DNA of 64,000 nt from NCBI GenBank assembly GCA_963730365.1, contig CAVSRM010000010.1, positions 379,455 through 443,454 on the forward strand, read 5' to 3'. Below are positions 51,401 to 60,109 of this stretch, one piece after another (within the stretch, counting starts at the first letter, position 1; the number at the start of each line of letters is the position of its first letter). The translations under genes and the position numbers were made by a program. This DNA comes from Fodinibacter sp963730365 (GTDB lineage Bacteria; Actinomycetota; Actinomycetes; Actinomycetales; Dermatophilaceae). The notes under the pieces are model-generated. The model did no database searches. It was not told the DNA's origin and worked only from the letters and a program-made list of their open reading frames with translations.

Positions 51401-52882
51401 ATGCCGTCCACGCCTGAGTCCGCGCCTGAGTCCGAGCCCGTCCCTGGCGAGCGACGGCCGCCCTGCGCGATCGTGCCGCCCTACGTCCTCGAGGCCATGG
51501 TCGCCTCCGGGGACCCCGACCTCGTGCAGCACGCGGAGGCGACGCTCGACCTCGACGCGCGGATCCGGCTCGGCCTACGCACTGCCGAGGCGAGGCCACG
51601 ACGGAGCGCGGAGCCGGCGACCGAGCGGGTGGCACCGGGCACGTCCGCGGGCCCGGTCCGGGTGGTGCACGATGCCGAGCAGGGCACCAGCCTGCCCGGC
51701 GTCGTCGTCCGCTCCGAGGGGGAGCCACCCACCGGGGACCAGGCGGTGTCGGAGGCCTACGACGGGCTGGGGGCGACCTGGGAGCTGTGGGAGTCGGCCT
51801 ACGACCGGAACTCCCTCGACGGGAAGGGCCTGCCGCTGCTGGCGAGCGTGCACTTCGGCCGCCACTACGACAATGCCTTCTGGGACGGCACCCAGATGGT
51901 GTTCGGTGACGGTGACGGCGTCATCTTCCTGCCGTTCACCCGCAGCCTCGACGTCATCGGCCACGAGCTCGCGCACGGGGTCACCCAGTACACCTCCGGC
52001 CTCAACTACCAGGGCCAGTCCGGTGCTCTGAACGAGTCGGTGTCCGACGTCTTCGGGGTGCTGGTCAAGCAGCGGCTCCTGGGCCAGGGTGCCGCGGAGG
52101 CCGACTGGCTCATCGGGGCGGAGCTGCTGGCGCCTGGCGTGCAGGGCGTCGCCTTGCGCTCGATGGCCGCGCCCGGCACCGCCTACGACGATCCCCGGCT
52201 GGGAACTGACCCCCAGCCCGCGCACTTCGACGACTACGTCGACACCACGAGCGACAACGGTGGGGTGCACATCAACTCCGGCATCCCCAACAAGGCGTTC
52301 CATGTCTTCGCCACGACCCTCGGCGGCGACGCGTGGGAGGTCGCCGGGCAGGTCTGGTACGACACGATCACCGGCGACATCAGGGCCGACTGCGACTTCG
52401 TGACGTTCGCGGGGCTCACCATCGCTGCAGCGACAGCTCGCTACGGGGCGGGCTCCTTCGAGGCCGCAGCCCTGCGCTCGGCGTGGGACGCGGTGGGAGT
52501 GCCGCACGGTCCCGACGGCGGCGGTGAGGTTCCCGTGCCCACCGGGGACGACAACTCCACCGGCGGCCCGGCGCCGATCCCTCCCGGCACCGAGGTCAGC
52601 GTGCGCCGCACCGGCGGCTTCGCCGGGCTCCGCCGTGAGCGCACGGTCGCCCTGGCCGAGCTGCCCGATGACGACGCCGAGTCCTGGCGCACGCTCCTCG
52701 ACGGTGACCGCCTCGAGGTGCTGGCCCGGGAGTCCGCCGACGCCGCCCACCCCGACACCTTCTGCTACGGCGTGCGCTGTGCCGCACCACCGCTGGATGT
52801 CGAGATCCAGGAGCCCGAGCTCACGCCGGAGGTGCGGTCACTCTTCGAGCGCACCCTGAGCACCGGCGGGGCCGAGCAATGA
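51401..52882 (+). CDS. Protealysin-like M4 metalloprotease fused to an emfourin-like inhibitor domain
   Basis: A 493-residue protein with no signal peptide. Residues 24-50 (IVPPYVLEAMVASGDPDLV) resemble the short propeptide of protealysin-type M4 proteases. The thermolysin fold follows, with zinc ligands HELAH (188-192) and Glu212 in GALNESVSDVFG, and a late active-site His in GGVHINSG (about 290). After a Gly/Pro linker, residues 397-490 (EVSVRRTGGFAGLRRERTV..., ending in a helix with LTPEVRSLFERTL) resemble emfourin, the small protein inhibitor usually encoded next to protealysin. A protease joined to its own inhibitor suggests built-in control. CATGGT six bases before the ATG hints at a leaderless start. 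It is probably intracellular or exported without a classical signal. Confidence 0.88.
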   Translation: MPSTPESAPESEPVPGERRPPCAIVPPYVLEAMVASGDPDLVQHAEATLDLDARIRLGLRTAEARPRRSAEPATERVAPGTSAGPVRVVHDAEQGTSLPGVVVRSEGEPPTGDQAVSEAYDGLGATWELWESAYDRNSLDGKGLPLLASVHFGRHYDNAFWDGTQMVFGDGDGVIFLPFTRSLDVIGHELAHGVTQYTSGLNYQGQSGALNESVSDVFGVLVKQRLLGQGAAEADWLIGAELLAPGVQGVALRSMAAPGTAYDDPRLGTDPQPAHFDDYVDTTSDNGGVHINSGIPNKAFHVFATTLGGDAWEVAGQVWYDTITGDIRADCDFVTFAGLTIAAATARYGAGSFEAAALRSAWDAVGVPHGPDGGGEVPVPTGDDNSTGGPAPIPPGTEVSVRRTGGFAGLRRERTVALAELPDDDAESWRTLLDGDRLEVLARESADAAHPDTFCYGVRCAAPPLDVEIQEPELTPEVRSLFERTLSTGGAEQ

Positions 52883-52952
52883 GCGCCCAGCCGGCGGTGA
52901 GTGGACACCGGGCAGTGCGGTGGCACCGAGCACTCGCGGCCCCCGCGCGGCA

Positions 52953-52958
52953 TACGAT
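52953..52958 (+). promoter_or_regulatory. -10 element of leaderless thioesterase transcript
   Basis: TACGAT lies six bases before the GTG at 52965; no ribosome binding site lies between them. Confidence 0.55.
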
Positions 52959-52964
52959 CCGGTG

Positions 52965-53417
52965 GTGACCGATCCACGGGACCTCGTGCGAGCCGACGTC
53001 GACGAGCTGGCCACGGTCACCACCCGCTGGTCCGACAACGACATGTTCGGCCACCTCAACAACGCCGTCTACTTCGAGCTCTTCGACTCGGCCCTCAACG
53101 CCTGGATGATCCGCGAGGCCGGTGTCGAGGAGAGCACCGCCCAGGTCGTGGGCGTGGTCGCGGAGTCGAGCTGCCGGTTCTATGCCGAGGTGGCCTACCC
53201 GGGTGACCTCGAGGTCGGGGTCCGCGTCGAGCGGATCGGCACCCGCAGCGTGGTCTTCGAGCTCGGGCTGTTCGTCCCCGGCCGGGCCGAAGTCGCCGCG
53301 CACGGCCGGTGGGCGCAGGTCTACATCGACCGGGAGACCCGGCATCCGGCCCAGATCCCGGATGCCGTGCGCACGATGCTCGAGGGCGCGGTGACCACGC
53401 GTTCCGAGAAGGCCTGA
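52965..53417 (+). CDS. Acyl-CoA thioesterase (4HBT hot-dog fold)
   Basis: A 150-residue hot-dog thioesterase. The active segment TTRWSDNDMFGHLNNAVYFELF (about 20-41, quoted in part) carries the Asp of the 4-hydroxybenzoyl-CoA thioesterase type, and HLNNAVYF is typical of the YbgC/FcbC group. GTG 52965 is supported by the -10 element. It is the last gene of the insert before gyrB, in the same direction, but gyrB has its own promoter. Confidence 0.9.
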   Translation: MTDPRDLVRADVDELATVTTRWSDNDMFGHLNNAVYFELFDSALNAWMIREAGVEESTAQVVGVVAESSCRFYAEVAYPGDLEVGVRVERIGTRSVVFELGLFVPGRAEVAAHGRWAQVYIDRETRHPAQIPDAVRTMLEGAVTTRSEKA

Positions 53418-53528
53418 AATCGGCCCGTGGGGGCCGGGTCGCGTATCGGGAGTCGTCAATGGGTGAGATTTGCCGGGGAAAGTGCCCGCACGGGCCTCTC
53501 CGGGGCATGTGCCGTCGTCCCTGACGGG

Positions 53529-53576
53529 TAGACTGGGACGGATTTCACGCCCAGGGCGTTTCTCGCCCTTGGGCGT
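53529..53576 (+). promoter_or_regulatory. gyrB promoter -10 and leader hairpin
   Basis: TAGACT (53529-53534) is a -10 candidate. Thirteen bases later ACGCCCAGGGCG (53547-53558) pairs with 53564-53576 to form a bulged hairpin with a TTTCT loop, at the very start of the leader, 55 bases before the gyrB GTG. It may protect or regulate the gyrase mRNA; supercoiling-sensitive control is known for gyr promoters, but is not shown by the sequence. Confidence 0.55.
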
Positions 53577-53630
53577 GCGCCATGAGTCCCGCCGGCTGCA
53601 CCGTGCGGGGCTCGCCGACGAAGGAGAACC

Positions 53631-55784
53631 GTGGCGGAGCAGCACCCCGACCAGAGTCCGGACCTGACCCCCGAGACCGACGCCACCGCGGCCGCACCCC
53701 GGCCGGTCGATCCTGACCTCGTCGACCCCGCGGTGCTTGAGGCACTGACCAACCCGGCCTACGACGCCGGCTCGATCACCGTGCTCGAGGGTCTCGAGGC
53801 GGTTCGCAAGCGTCCCGGCATGTACATCGGCTCCACCGGCGAGCGCGGCCTGCACCACCTCGTGTGGGAGATCGTCGACAACGCCGTCGACGAGGCCCTC
53901 GCCGGCTACGCCGACATCATCGACGTCACGCTCATGGAGGACGGCGGGGTGCGGGTCAAGGACAACGGGCGCGGCATCCCCACCGACATCCACCCGACCG
54001 AGGGCGTCAGCGCCGTCGAGCTCGTGCTCACCCAGCTGCACGCCGGCGGGAAGTTCGGTGGTGGCGGCTACAAGGTGTCCGGCGGCCTGCACGGCGTCGG
54101 CTCCTCCGTCGTCAACGCCCTGTCGAGCCGACTCGACGTGTGCGTGCGCCAGCAGGGCTTCGCCCACCGGATGTCCTTCGACCACGGGGTGGCCACCGGC
54201 CCGTTGGAGCGGATGGAGGAGACCGACCGCACCGGCACGACCATCACGTTCTGGGCCAGCGAGGACATCTTCGAGACCACCGTCTACGACTACGAGACGA
54301 TCCGGGCGCGGTTCCAGCAGTACGCCTTCCTCAACAAGGGCCTCACGATCAACCTCGTCGACGAGCGGGTACCCGAGAGCACGGCGAGCGACGAGGTCGA
54401 CCTCGATGGCGTCGATGCCGACATCGCACAGGTCGAGGACCACGAGGACGAGGGTCAGGGCGGCGGCGTCAAGCGCACGACCGCGCGCGCGGTGACCTAC
54501 CGCTACGACAACGGCCTGGTCGACTACGTCAACCACATCAACACCTCGAAGCGGTCCGACCCCGTGCACCCGGACGTCATCGCGATCGAGGTCGAGGACG
54601 AGGCGCGCGCCCTCTCCCTCGAACTGGCGATGCAGTGGACCACCGCCTACAGCGAGTCGGTGCACACCTACGCCAACACGATCAACACCCACGAGGGCGG
54701 CACCCACGAGGAGGGTTTCCGCGCGGCGCTGACCAAGCTCGTCAACGACTTCGCGCGCAAGCAGAACCAGCTCAAGGACAAGGACGACAACCTCACCGGT
54801 GACGACGTCCGTGAGGGCCTCACCGCCGTCATCTCGGTCAAGCTCGGCGAGCCGCAGTTCGAGGGCCAGACCAAGACCAAGCTCGGCAACTCCGAGGTCA
54901 AGGGCTTCGTGCAGCGGGCGATGACCGAAGGCTTCGGCGGGTGGCTCGACAGCCACCCGAACGAGGGGCGCGAGATCGTGCGCAAGGCGGTCCAGGCCTC
55001 CGCCGCCCGGATGGCGGCCCGCAAGGCCCGCGAGGCGACCCGCAAGCGGGTGCTCGAGAGCGGCGGTCTTCCGGGCAAGCTGCGCGACTGCCAGGCCAAG
55101 GACCCGGCCGTCTCCGAGGTGTTCATCGTCGAGGGTGACTCGGCGGGTGGCTCCGCGGTGCGCGGGCGCAACCCCTACACCCAGGCGATCCTGCCGATCC
55201 GCGGCAAGATCCTCAACGTCGAGCGGGCCCGCCTCGACAAGGCCCTCGCCAATCAGGAGGTGCAGGCGCTCATCTCGGCGTTCGGCACCGGCATCGGCGA
55301 GGACTTCGACATCGAGAAGGCGCGCTACCACAAGATCGTGCTGATGGCCGATGCCGACGTCGACGGCATGCACATCCGCACCCTGCTGCTGACCCTGCTG
55401 TTCCGGTTCATGAAGCCGATGATCGAGGCCGGCTACGTCTACCTCGCGCAGCCTCCGCTCTACCGCCTGAAGTGGAGCAACGCGCCGCACGAGTTCGCGT
55501 TCACCGACCGCGAGCGCGACGCGCTGACCGCCGAGGGGCAGAGCAAGGGTCGGCGCCTGCCCAAGGACAACCCGATCCAGCGTTACAAGGGTCTGGGCGA
55601 GATGGACTACCAGGAGCTGTGGGAGACGACGATGAACCCCGACTCCCGCGTGCTGCTCCAGGTCACCCTCGACGACGCGGCGGCAGCCGACGAGATCTTC
55701 TCGATCCTCATGGGCGAGGACGTCGAGTCGCGCCGCTCGTTCATCCAGCGCAACGCCCGCGACGTCCGCTTCCTCGACATCTGA
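53631..55784 (+). CDS. gyrB: DNA gyrase subunit B
   Basis: GyrB of 717 residues. A 45-residue hydrophilic extension precedes the GHKL ATPase domain (LEGLEAVRKRPGMYIGSTG, EIVDNAVDEALAGYAD, and KVSGGLHGVGSSVVNALS). The transducer and TOPRIM domain follow, with IVEGDSAGGSA and the metal-binding DADVDGMHIRTLLLTL. The C-terminus ends NARDVRFLDI, the classical end. An acidic insertion lies around residues 245-285. GTG 53631 has AAGGAG upstream. It makes the A2B2 gyrase with GyrA, encoded 236 bases downstream. Confidence 0.99.
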   Translation: MAEQHPDQSPDLTPETDATAAAPRPVDPDLVDPAVLEALTNPAYDAGSITVLEGLEAVRKRPGMYIGSTGERGLHHLVWEIVDNAVDEALAGYADIIDVTLMEDGGVRVKDNGRGIPTDIHPTEGVSAVELVLTQLHAGGKFGGGGYKVSGGLHGVGSSVVNALSSRLDVCVRQQGFAHRMSFDHGVATGPLERMEETDRTGTTITFWASEDIFETTVYDYETIRARFQQYAFLNKGLTINLVDERVPESTASDEVDLDGVDADIAQVEDHEDEGQGGGVKRTTARAVTYRYDNGLVDYVNHINTSKRSDPVHPDVIAIEVEDEARALSLELAMQWTTAYSESVHTYANTINTHEGGTHEEGFRAALTKLVNDFARKQNQLKDKDDNLTGDDVREGLTAVISVKLGEPQFEGQTKTKLGNSEVKGFVQRAMTEGFGGWLDSHPNEGREIVRKAVQASAARMAARKAREATRKRVLESGGLPGKLRDCQAKDPAVSEVFIVEGDSAGGSAVRGRNPYTQAILPIRGKILNVERARLDKALANQEVQALISAFGTGIGEDFDIEKARYHKIVLMADADVDGMHIRTLLLTLLFRFMKPMIEAGYVYLAQPPLYRLKWSNAPHEFAFTDRERDALTAEGQSKGRRLPKDNPIQRYKGLGEMDYQELWETTMNPDSRVLLQVTLDDAAAADEIFSILMGEDVESRRSFIQRNARDVRFLDI

Positions 55785-55844
55785 TGCGGATGCCGTCCAC
55801 TCACGTCGGGACCCTCAGTTCCGCTCCGCGCGTCTCCGCAGATG

Positions 55845-55947
55845 CGGGATGCCGGGGCGTCCATCCGCACTCCCTCGCTGGCGCTCGGTCGCGCGCCCAC
55901 GCAGAGCGTGGGACCCGCCGCCAGACCCAGCCAGCCCCGGCATCCCG
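55845..55947. repeat. Structured inverted repeat between gyrB and gyrA
   Basis: CGGGATGCCGGGGC (55845-55858) is the perfect reverse complement of 55934-55947; the 75 bases between hold a second stem (CCCACGC 55896-55902 with GCGTGGG 55906-55912). The 236-base gyrB-gyrA gap is otherwise empty. It may be a small repeat element or a processing structure in the gyrBA message. Confidence 0.65.
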
Positions 55948-56020
55948 ATCTGCTGCGTCGCGCTCGTAGGCGACGCACCTTCTCTACGACCTCCTGAAGA
56001 ACCGCTAGGCAAGGACTTCC

Positions 56021-58645
56021 ATGACTGAGCAGCCGCCGATCGAGACGGACCGCACCGAGCCGATCGACCTCAACACCGAGATGCAGCGGTCGTACATCGA
56101 GTACGCCATGAGCGTCATCGTCAGCCGGGCGCTGCCCGACGTGCGCGACGGGTTGAAGCCGGTGCACCGCCGGGTGCTCTACGCCATGTACGACGGTGGC
56201 TACCGGCCCGACCGCGGCTTCAACAAGTGCAGCCGCGTCGTCGGCGACGTCATGGGGCAGTACCACCCGCACGGTGACACCGCGATCTACGACGCCCTCG
56301 TGCGACTCGTCCAGGACTGGAGCCTGCGCTACCCGCTCGTGCAGGGCCAGGGCAACTTCGGCTCCCCCGGTGACGACCCGGCGGCCGCGCCCCGGTACAC
56401 CGAGTGCCGGATGGCGCCGCTGTCGATGGAGATGGTGCGCGACATCGACGAGGAGACCGTCGACTTCAAGCCCAACTACGACGGCAAGACCCTCGAGCCC
56501 GAGGTGCTGCCGAGCCGCTTCCCGAACCTGCTCGTCAACGGCAGCGCCGGCATTGCGGTGGGCATGGCCACCCAGATCCCGCCGCACAACCTGCGCGAGG
56601 TCGCCGCGGCGGCCCAGTGGGTGCTCGCCCACCCTCAGGCCACCCGCGAGGAGATGCTCCAGGCCGTCATGGCCGAGATCAAGGGCCCCGACTTCCCGAC
56701 GGGTGCGCTCATCATGGGTACCCGGGGCATCGAGGACGCCTACCGCACCGGCCGCGGCTCGGTCATCATGCGGGCGGTCGTCGAGGTCGAGGAGATCCAG
56801 GGGCGGCAGTGCCTCGTCGTCACCGAGCTGCCCTACCAGGTCAACCCCGACAGCCTCGCCCAGAAGATCGCCGAGCACGTCAAGGACGGCCGCCTCCACG
56901 GTATCGCCGACATCCGCGACGAGACCTCCGGTCGCACCGGTCAGCGCCTGGTCATCGTGCTCAAGCGCGATGCCGTGGCCAAGGTCGTGCTCAACAACCT
57001 CTTCAAGCACACCCAGCTGCAGACCAACTTCGGCGCCAACATGCTCGCCCTCGTCGACGGCGTCCCGCGCACCCTGCCCGTCGACGCGTTCATCCGGCAC
57101 TGGGTCGACCACCAGATCGACGTGATCCAGCGGCGCACGGCATACCGGCTCCGCAAGGCCGAGGAGCGCATCCACATCCTGCGCGGCCTGCTCAAGGCGC
57201 TCGACGCGCTCGACGAGGTCATCGCCCTGATCCGTCGGTCCCCCGACGTCGAGACGGCCCGCACCGGGCTGATGGAGCTGCTCGAGATCGACGAGCTTCA
57301 GGCTCAGGCGATCCTCGACATGCAGCTGCGCCGGCTCGCTGCGCTGGAGCGCCAGAAGATCATCGACGACCACGACGAGCTGGCCGCGAAGATCGAGGAC
57401 CTCACCGACATCCTCGCCAAGCCCGGGCGCCAGCGCGACATCGTCGCCGAGGAGCTCGAGGAGATCGTCCACCGCTACGGGGACGAACGCCGGACGAAGA
57501 TCATGCCCTTCGACGGCGACATGTCGATGGAGGACCTCATCCCCGAGGAGGACGTGGTCGTCACGATCACCCGCGGCGGCTACGCCAAGCGCACCCGGGT
57601 CGACGCCTACCGCTCGCAGCGGCGGGGTGGCAAGGGCGTGCGCGGTGCGGCGCTGCGCGGTGAGGACATGGTCGACCACTTCTTCACGACGACCTCGCAC
57701 CACTGGCTGCTCTTCTTCACCAACCTCGGTCGGGTCTACCGGGCGAAGGCCTACGAGCTGCCGGATGCCGGCCGCGACTCCAAGGGCCAGCACGTCGCCA
57801 ACGTCATGGCGTTCCAGCCCGGTGAGCAGATCGCCCAGGTGCTGGCGGTGCGCGACTACGACAGCGCGGCCTACCTCGTGCTCGCGACCCGGGCCGGGCT
57901 CGTGAAGAAGACCCGCCTCGAGGAGTACGACAGCCCCCGCAGCGGCGGACTCATCGCGGTCAACCTCCGCGATGGTGACGAGCTCGTCGGGGCCGCTCTC
58001 GCCGAGTCGGTCGACGACCTGCTGCTCGTCTCGCGCAAGGGGCAGTCGGTGCGGTTCCACGCCGACGACGCCACGCTGCGCCCGATGGGCCGTGCGACCT
58101 CCGGCGTGACCGGCATGAAGTTCCGCGACGGCGACTCGCTGCTGGCGATGTCGGTCGTGGCCGAGGGCAGCGAGCCCGACGTGTTCGTCGTGTTCGAGTC
58201 GGGACTGGCCAAGCGCTCCAACCTCTCGGAGTGGAACGTCAAGGGCCGGGCGATCCTCGGGGTGGCCGTGGCCAAGCTGTCCGACAAGGGCGGTGACCTC
58301 GTCGGCGCGCTGACCGTCGACGAGGACGACGAGGTGCTCGTGATCTTCGAGAAGGGCAACATCGTGCGCTCCCGGGTCGACGAGGTGCGCCTCACCGGTC
58401 GCAACACGATGGGGGTCCAGTTCGCCAAGCCCGGGAAGAACGACGCCATCGTCGCCGTCGCGCGCAACCCCGAGCGAGAGGTCGAGGAGGCCGTCGAAGC
58501 GGCCGAGGCCGCCATCGAGGGCGAGGATGCAGAGGCCATCTCGACCTCCGACGACACGTCCGGTGATGGAACCGGTGTCGCAGATCTGCCCTCGGATGCC
58601 GTACCGTCGGTGGTCGAGGACGAGACCTCAGGAGGACTCGAGTGA
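56021..58645 (+). CDS. gyrA: DNA gyrase subunit A
   Basis: GyrA of 874 residues. The breakage-reunion domain includes SYIEYAMSVIVSRALPDVRDG and the catalytic Tyr126 in APRYTECRM. The quinolone-determining segment reads YHPHGDTAIYDALVR with Thr87 and Asp91 at the positions of E. coli Ser83 and Asp87. The C-terminal beta-pinwheel has the GyrA box QRRGGKG (about residue 530). The end is an acidic disordered tail. ATG 56021 follows AAGGACTTCC. The stop overlaps the DUF3566 start by four bases. Confidence 0.99.
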   Translation: MTEQPPIETDRTEPIDLNTEMQRSYIEYAMSVIVSRALPDVRDGLKPVHRRVLYAMYDGGYRPDRGFNKCSRVVGDVMGQYHPHGDTAIYDALVRLVQDWSLRYPLVQGQGNFGSPGDDPAAAPRYTECRMAPLSMEMVRDIDEETVDFKPNYDGKTLEPEVLPSRFPNLLVNGSAGIAVGMATQIPPHNLREVAAAAQWVLAHPQATREEMLQAVMAEIKGPDFPTGALIMGTRGIEDAYRTGRGSVIMRAVVEVEEIQGRQCLVVTELPYQVNPDSLAQKIAEHVKDGRLHGIADIRDETSGRTGQRLVIVLKRDAVAKVVLNNLFKHTQLQTNFGANMLALVDGVPRTLPVDAFIRHWVDHQIDVIQRRTAYRLRKAEERIHILRGLLKALDALDEVIALIRRSPDVETARTGLMELLEIDELQAQAILDMQLRRLAALERQKIIDDHDELAAKIEDLTDILAKPGRQRDIVAEELEEIVHRYGDERRTKIMPFDGDMSMEDLIPEEDVVVTITRGGYAKRTRVDAYRSQRRGGKGVRGAALRGEDMVDHFFTTTSHHWLLFFTNLGRVYRAKAYELPDAGRDSKGQHVANVMAFQPGEQIAQVLAVRDYDSAAYLVLATRAGLVKKTRLEEYDSPRSGGLIAVNLRDGDELVGAALAESVDDLLLVSRKGQSVRFHADDATLRPMGRATSGVTGMKFRDGDSLLAMSVVAEGSEPDVFVVFESGLAKRSNLSEWNVKGRAILGVAVAKLSDKGGDLVGALTVDEDDEVLVIFEKGNIVRSRVDEVRLTGRNTMGVQFAKPGKNDAIVAVARNPEREVEEAVEAAEAAIEGEDAEAISTSDDTSGDGTGVADLPSDAVPSVVEDETSGGLE

Positions 58646-59454
58646 GCACGGCTGACGACGGGGGGGTGCCGCCTGGGTCGAGCGCGCCCGGCTCGCCGTC
58701 GCCTCGCCGCGCCACCTCGGGGACCACGGCTCCGTCGAGCCGGAACGACAAGCCGGCGGACAAGGGCCCTCTGCGTCGGGTGTCCCCGATGCGCGACACC
58801 GTGGAGCCGTCGTCCTCCAGCGCACCGACCGCTCCTGTCCCGGTGACGCGCCGCCCGGACGCTGCGGGGTCCGGGGGCTCCGGTCCTGACGCGGGTTCCT
58901 CGGCGGCCCGCCCCGCGTCCGAGCCCGGCTCGCAGAACGGTCGCTCCGGCGGCGGTGCGGGCAGCTCAGCCGGGGGCAACGCAGCCGTGGGCAACGCCGC
59001 GGCCACCCAGCCGGTTCGTCCTGTCGCACCCCGACCGGGCGCCCAACCGCAGACCCAACCGCAGGCGCAGGCCCAACCCCGCCCTGCCTCGGCGCGGCGG
59101 GTGCGCCTCACCGTCTCGCGGGTCGACCCCTGGTCGGCGATGAAGATCTCGTTCCTGCTCTCGGTGGCCCTGGGCATCGCGGGCGTCGTCATGGTCTCGG
59201 TGCTGTGGACGATCCTCAACGGCATGGGCGTCTTCGACCAGGTCAACGGTGTCGTCGGGCAGATCGTCCAGGACAACGAGTCGCGCTTCGACGTGCTCGA
59301 CTTCGTGGGGTTCCGCCGGGTCGTGTCCCTCTCGATCGTCATCGGCGTCATCGACGTGATCCTCGTGACCGCCATCGCCACGCTCGGGGCGTTCCTCTAC
59401 AACGTCTCCAGCGCGCTCGTCGGCGGACTCCAGCTCACCCTGACCGACGACTGA
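58642..59454 (+). CDS. DUF3566 membrane protein
   Basis: A 270-residue protein. The first 155 residues are disordered (Ser/Gly/Pro/Gln rich). The DUF3566 domain (about 155-265) has two membrane helices, ISFLLSVALGIAGVVMVSVL and SIVIGVIDVILVTAIATLGA, around the segment MGVFDQVNGVVGQIV. It is the standard partner directly after gyrA in actinobacteria (the Rv0007 position); the function is unknown, perhaps in envelope or division biology. Its GTG overlaps the gyrA stop (GTGA), so translation is coupled. Confidence 0.93.
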   Translation: MSTADDGGVPPGSSAPGSPSPRRATSGTTAPSSRNDKPADKGPLRRVSPMRDTVEPSSSSAPTAPVPVTRRPDAAGSGGSGPDAGSSAARPASEPGSQNGRSGGGAGSSAGGNAAVGNAAATQPVRPVAPRPGAQPQTQPQAQAQPRPASARRVRLTVSRVDPWSAMKISFLLSVALGIAGVVMVSVLWTILNGMGVFDQVNGVVGQIVQDNESRFDVLDFVGFRRVVSLSIVIGVIDVILVTAIATLGAFLYNVSSALVGGLQLTLTDD

Positions 59455-59515
59455 GCCGCCCCTCGCCGGGCCGGGTGTCGACCCGCTGCCCACCCCGACC
59501 CCGCCCGGTGCTGCA

Positions 59516-59592
59516 CGAAACTCTGCTAGCAGAGGCTCGTGCTCGATCCACAGGGTGCACCGTGTGGTCCGCGCACCAGCGTCTGCTGAGTG
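59516..59592 (+). repeat. Dispersed palindromic repeat, copy 2
   Basis: Contains CTCTGCTAGCAGAG (59521-59534) and the core CCACAGGGTGCACCGTGTGG, nearly identical to copy 1 at 15868-15952 but in the opposite orientation. The second palindrome is degenerate here (GTCTGCTGAG). It lies between the DUF3566 gene and tRNA-Ile. Confidence 0.78.
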
Positions 59593-59716
59593 GCCCGACC
59601 GCGGGGCTTTCGGGGGTGTCCCGGGGCGGCGGTCTCGTTTTGAGTGAGAGCGCCGCCGTGGGGTACTCTCGTGCACCGTGCCTCCCTCTCGTGGGAGGTG
59701 CAACCGATCCGGTGAC

Positions 59717-59790
59717 GGGCCTATAGCTCAGACGGTTAGAGCGCTTCCCTGATAAGGAAGAGGCCACAGGTTCAAGTCCTGTTAGGCCCA
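59717..59790 (+). tRNA. ileT: tRNA-Ile (GAT anticodon)
   Basis: A full cloverleaf: acceptor GGGCCTA/TAGGCCC, D-loop AGCTCAGACGGTTAGAGC, anticodon stem CTTCC/GGAAG with anticodon GAT at 59751-59753, and T-arm ACAGGTTCAAGTCCTGT. The CCA end is encoded (59791-59793). It follows gyrA-DUF3566 as in most actinobacteria. Confidence 0.98.
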
Positions 59791-59824
59791 CCATCCGATC
59801 CCTCTCCCCCAGGTGGTGACTCCG

Positions 59825-59947
59825 GTGAAGAAGTTCCTCGTCCTCGTCGCGACGGCCGTCGGCGCAGTGGCCCTGTCGCGGCAGATCAAGTCCAAGCAGG
59901 CCGAGAACCGGCTGTGGGCGGAGGCCACGGACAACCCCACGGACTGA
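59825..59947 (+). CDS. DLW-39 family micro-protein
   Basis: A 40-residue protein beginning VKKFLVLVATAVGAVALSRQ, with one short hydrophobic helix and a charged end containing ENRLWAEATD. It matches the DLW-39 family, tiny proteins encoded between tRNA-Ile and tRNA-Ala in actinobacteria; function unknown. GTG 59825 is preceded by CAGGTGGTGACTCC. The position between the two tRNAs is itself supporting evidence. Confidence 0.85.
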   Translation: MKKFLVLVATAVGAVALSRQIKSKQAENRLWAEATDNPTD

Positions 59948-59993
59948 GATCTGGATGCCGCGTGCCCGCCCTGGTGGGTGGGCTCGGCACCGA

Positions 59994-60066
59994 GGGGCCA
60001 TGGCGCAATTGGTAGCGCACCTGCTTTGCAAGCAGGGGGTTAGGGGTTCGAGTCCCCTTGGCTCCA
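59994..60066 (+). tRNA. alaT: tRNA-Ala (TGC anticodon)
   Basis: Acceptor GGGGCCA pairs with TGGCTCC; the D-arm reads GGCGCAATTGGTAGCGC, the anticodon loop is TTTGCAA with TGC at 60027-60029, and the T-arm is AGGGGTTCGAGTCCCCT. The CCA end is not fully encoded (ACCG follows). The sequence after it changes in base composition, so its 3' end may have served as an integration site. Confidence 0.98.
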
Positions 60067-60074
60067 CCGCAGGT

Positions 60075-60109
60075 CAGAGGCCCTTTCCGCTCGTCGGGAG
60101 GGGCCTCTG
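60075..60109 (+). terminator. Terminator hairpin after tRNA-Ala
   Basis: CAGAGGCCCTTT (60075-60086) pairs with 60098-60109 (GAGGGGCCTCTG) through at least nine Watson-Crick pairs plus a wobble, 8 bases after the tRNA. Confidence 0.8.

Noticed and set aside
46042..59960. Frequent GGATGCCG octamer as a polar (KOPS-like) motif
   Set aside because: Right of oriC I count nine forward (for example 46042, 48686, 51322, 53360, 55788) against four inverse copies, but left of oriC both orientations are about equally common, so no clear origin-centred polarity is shown.
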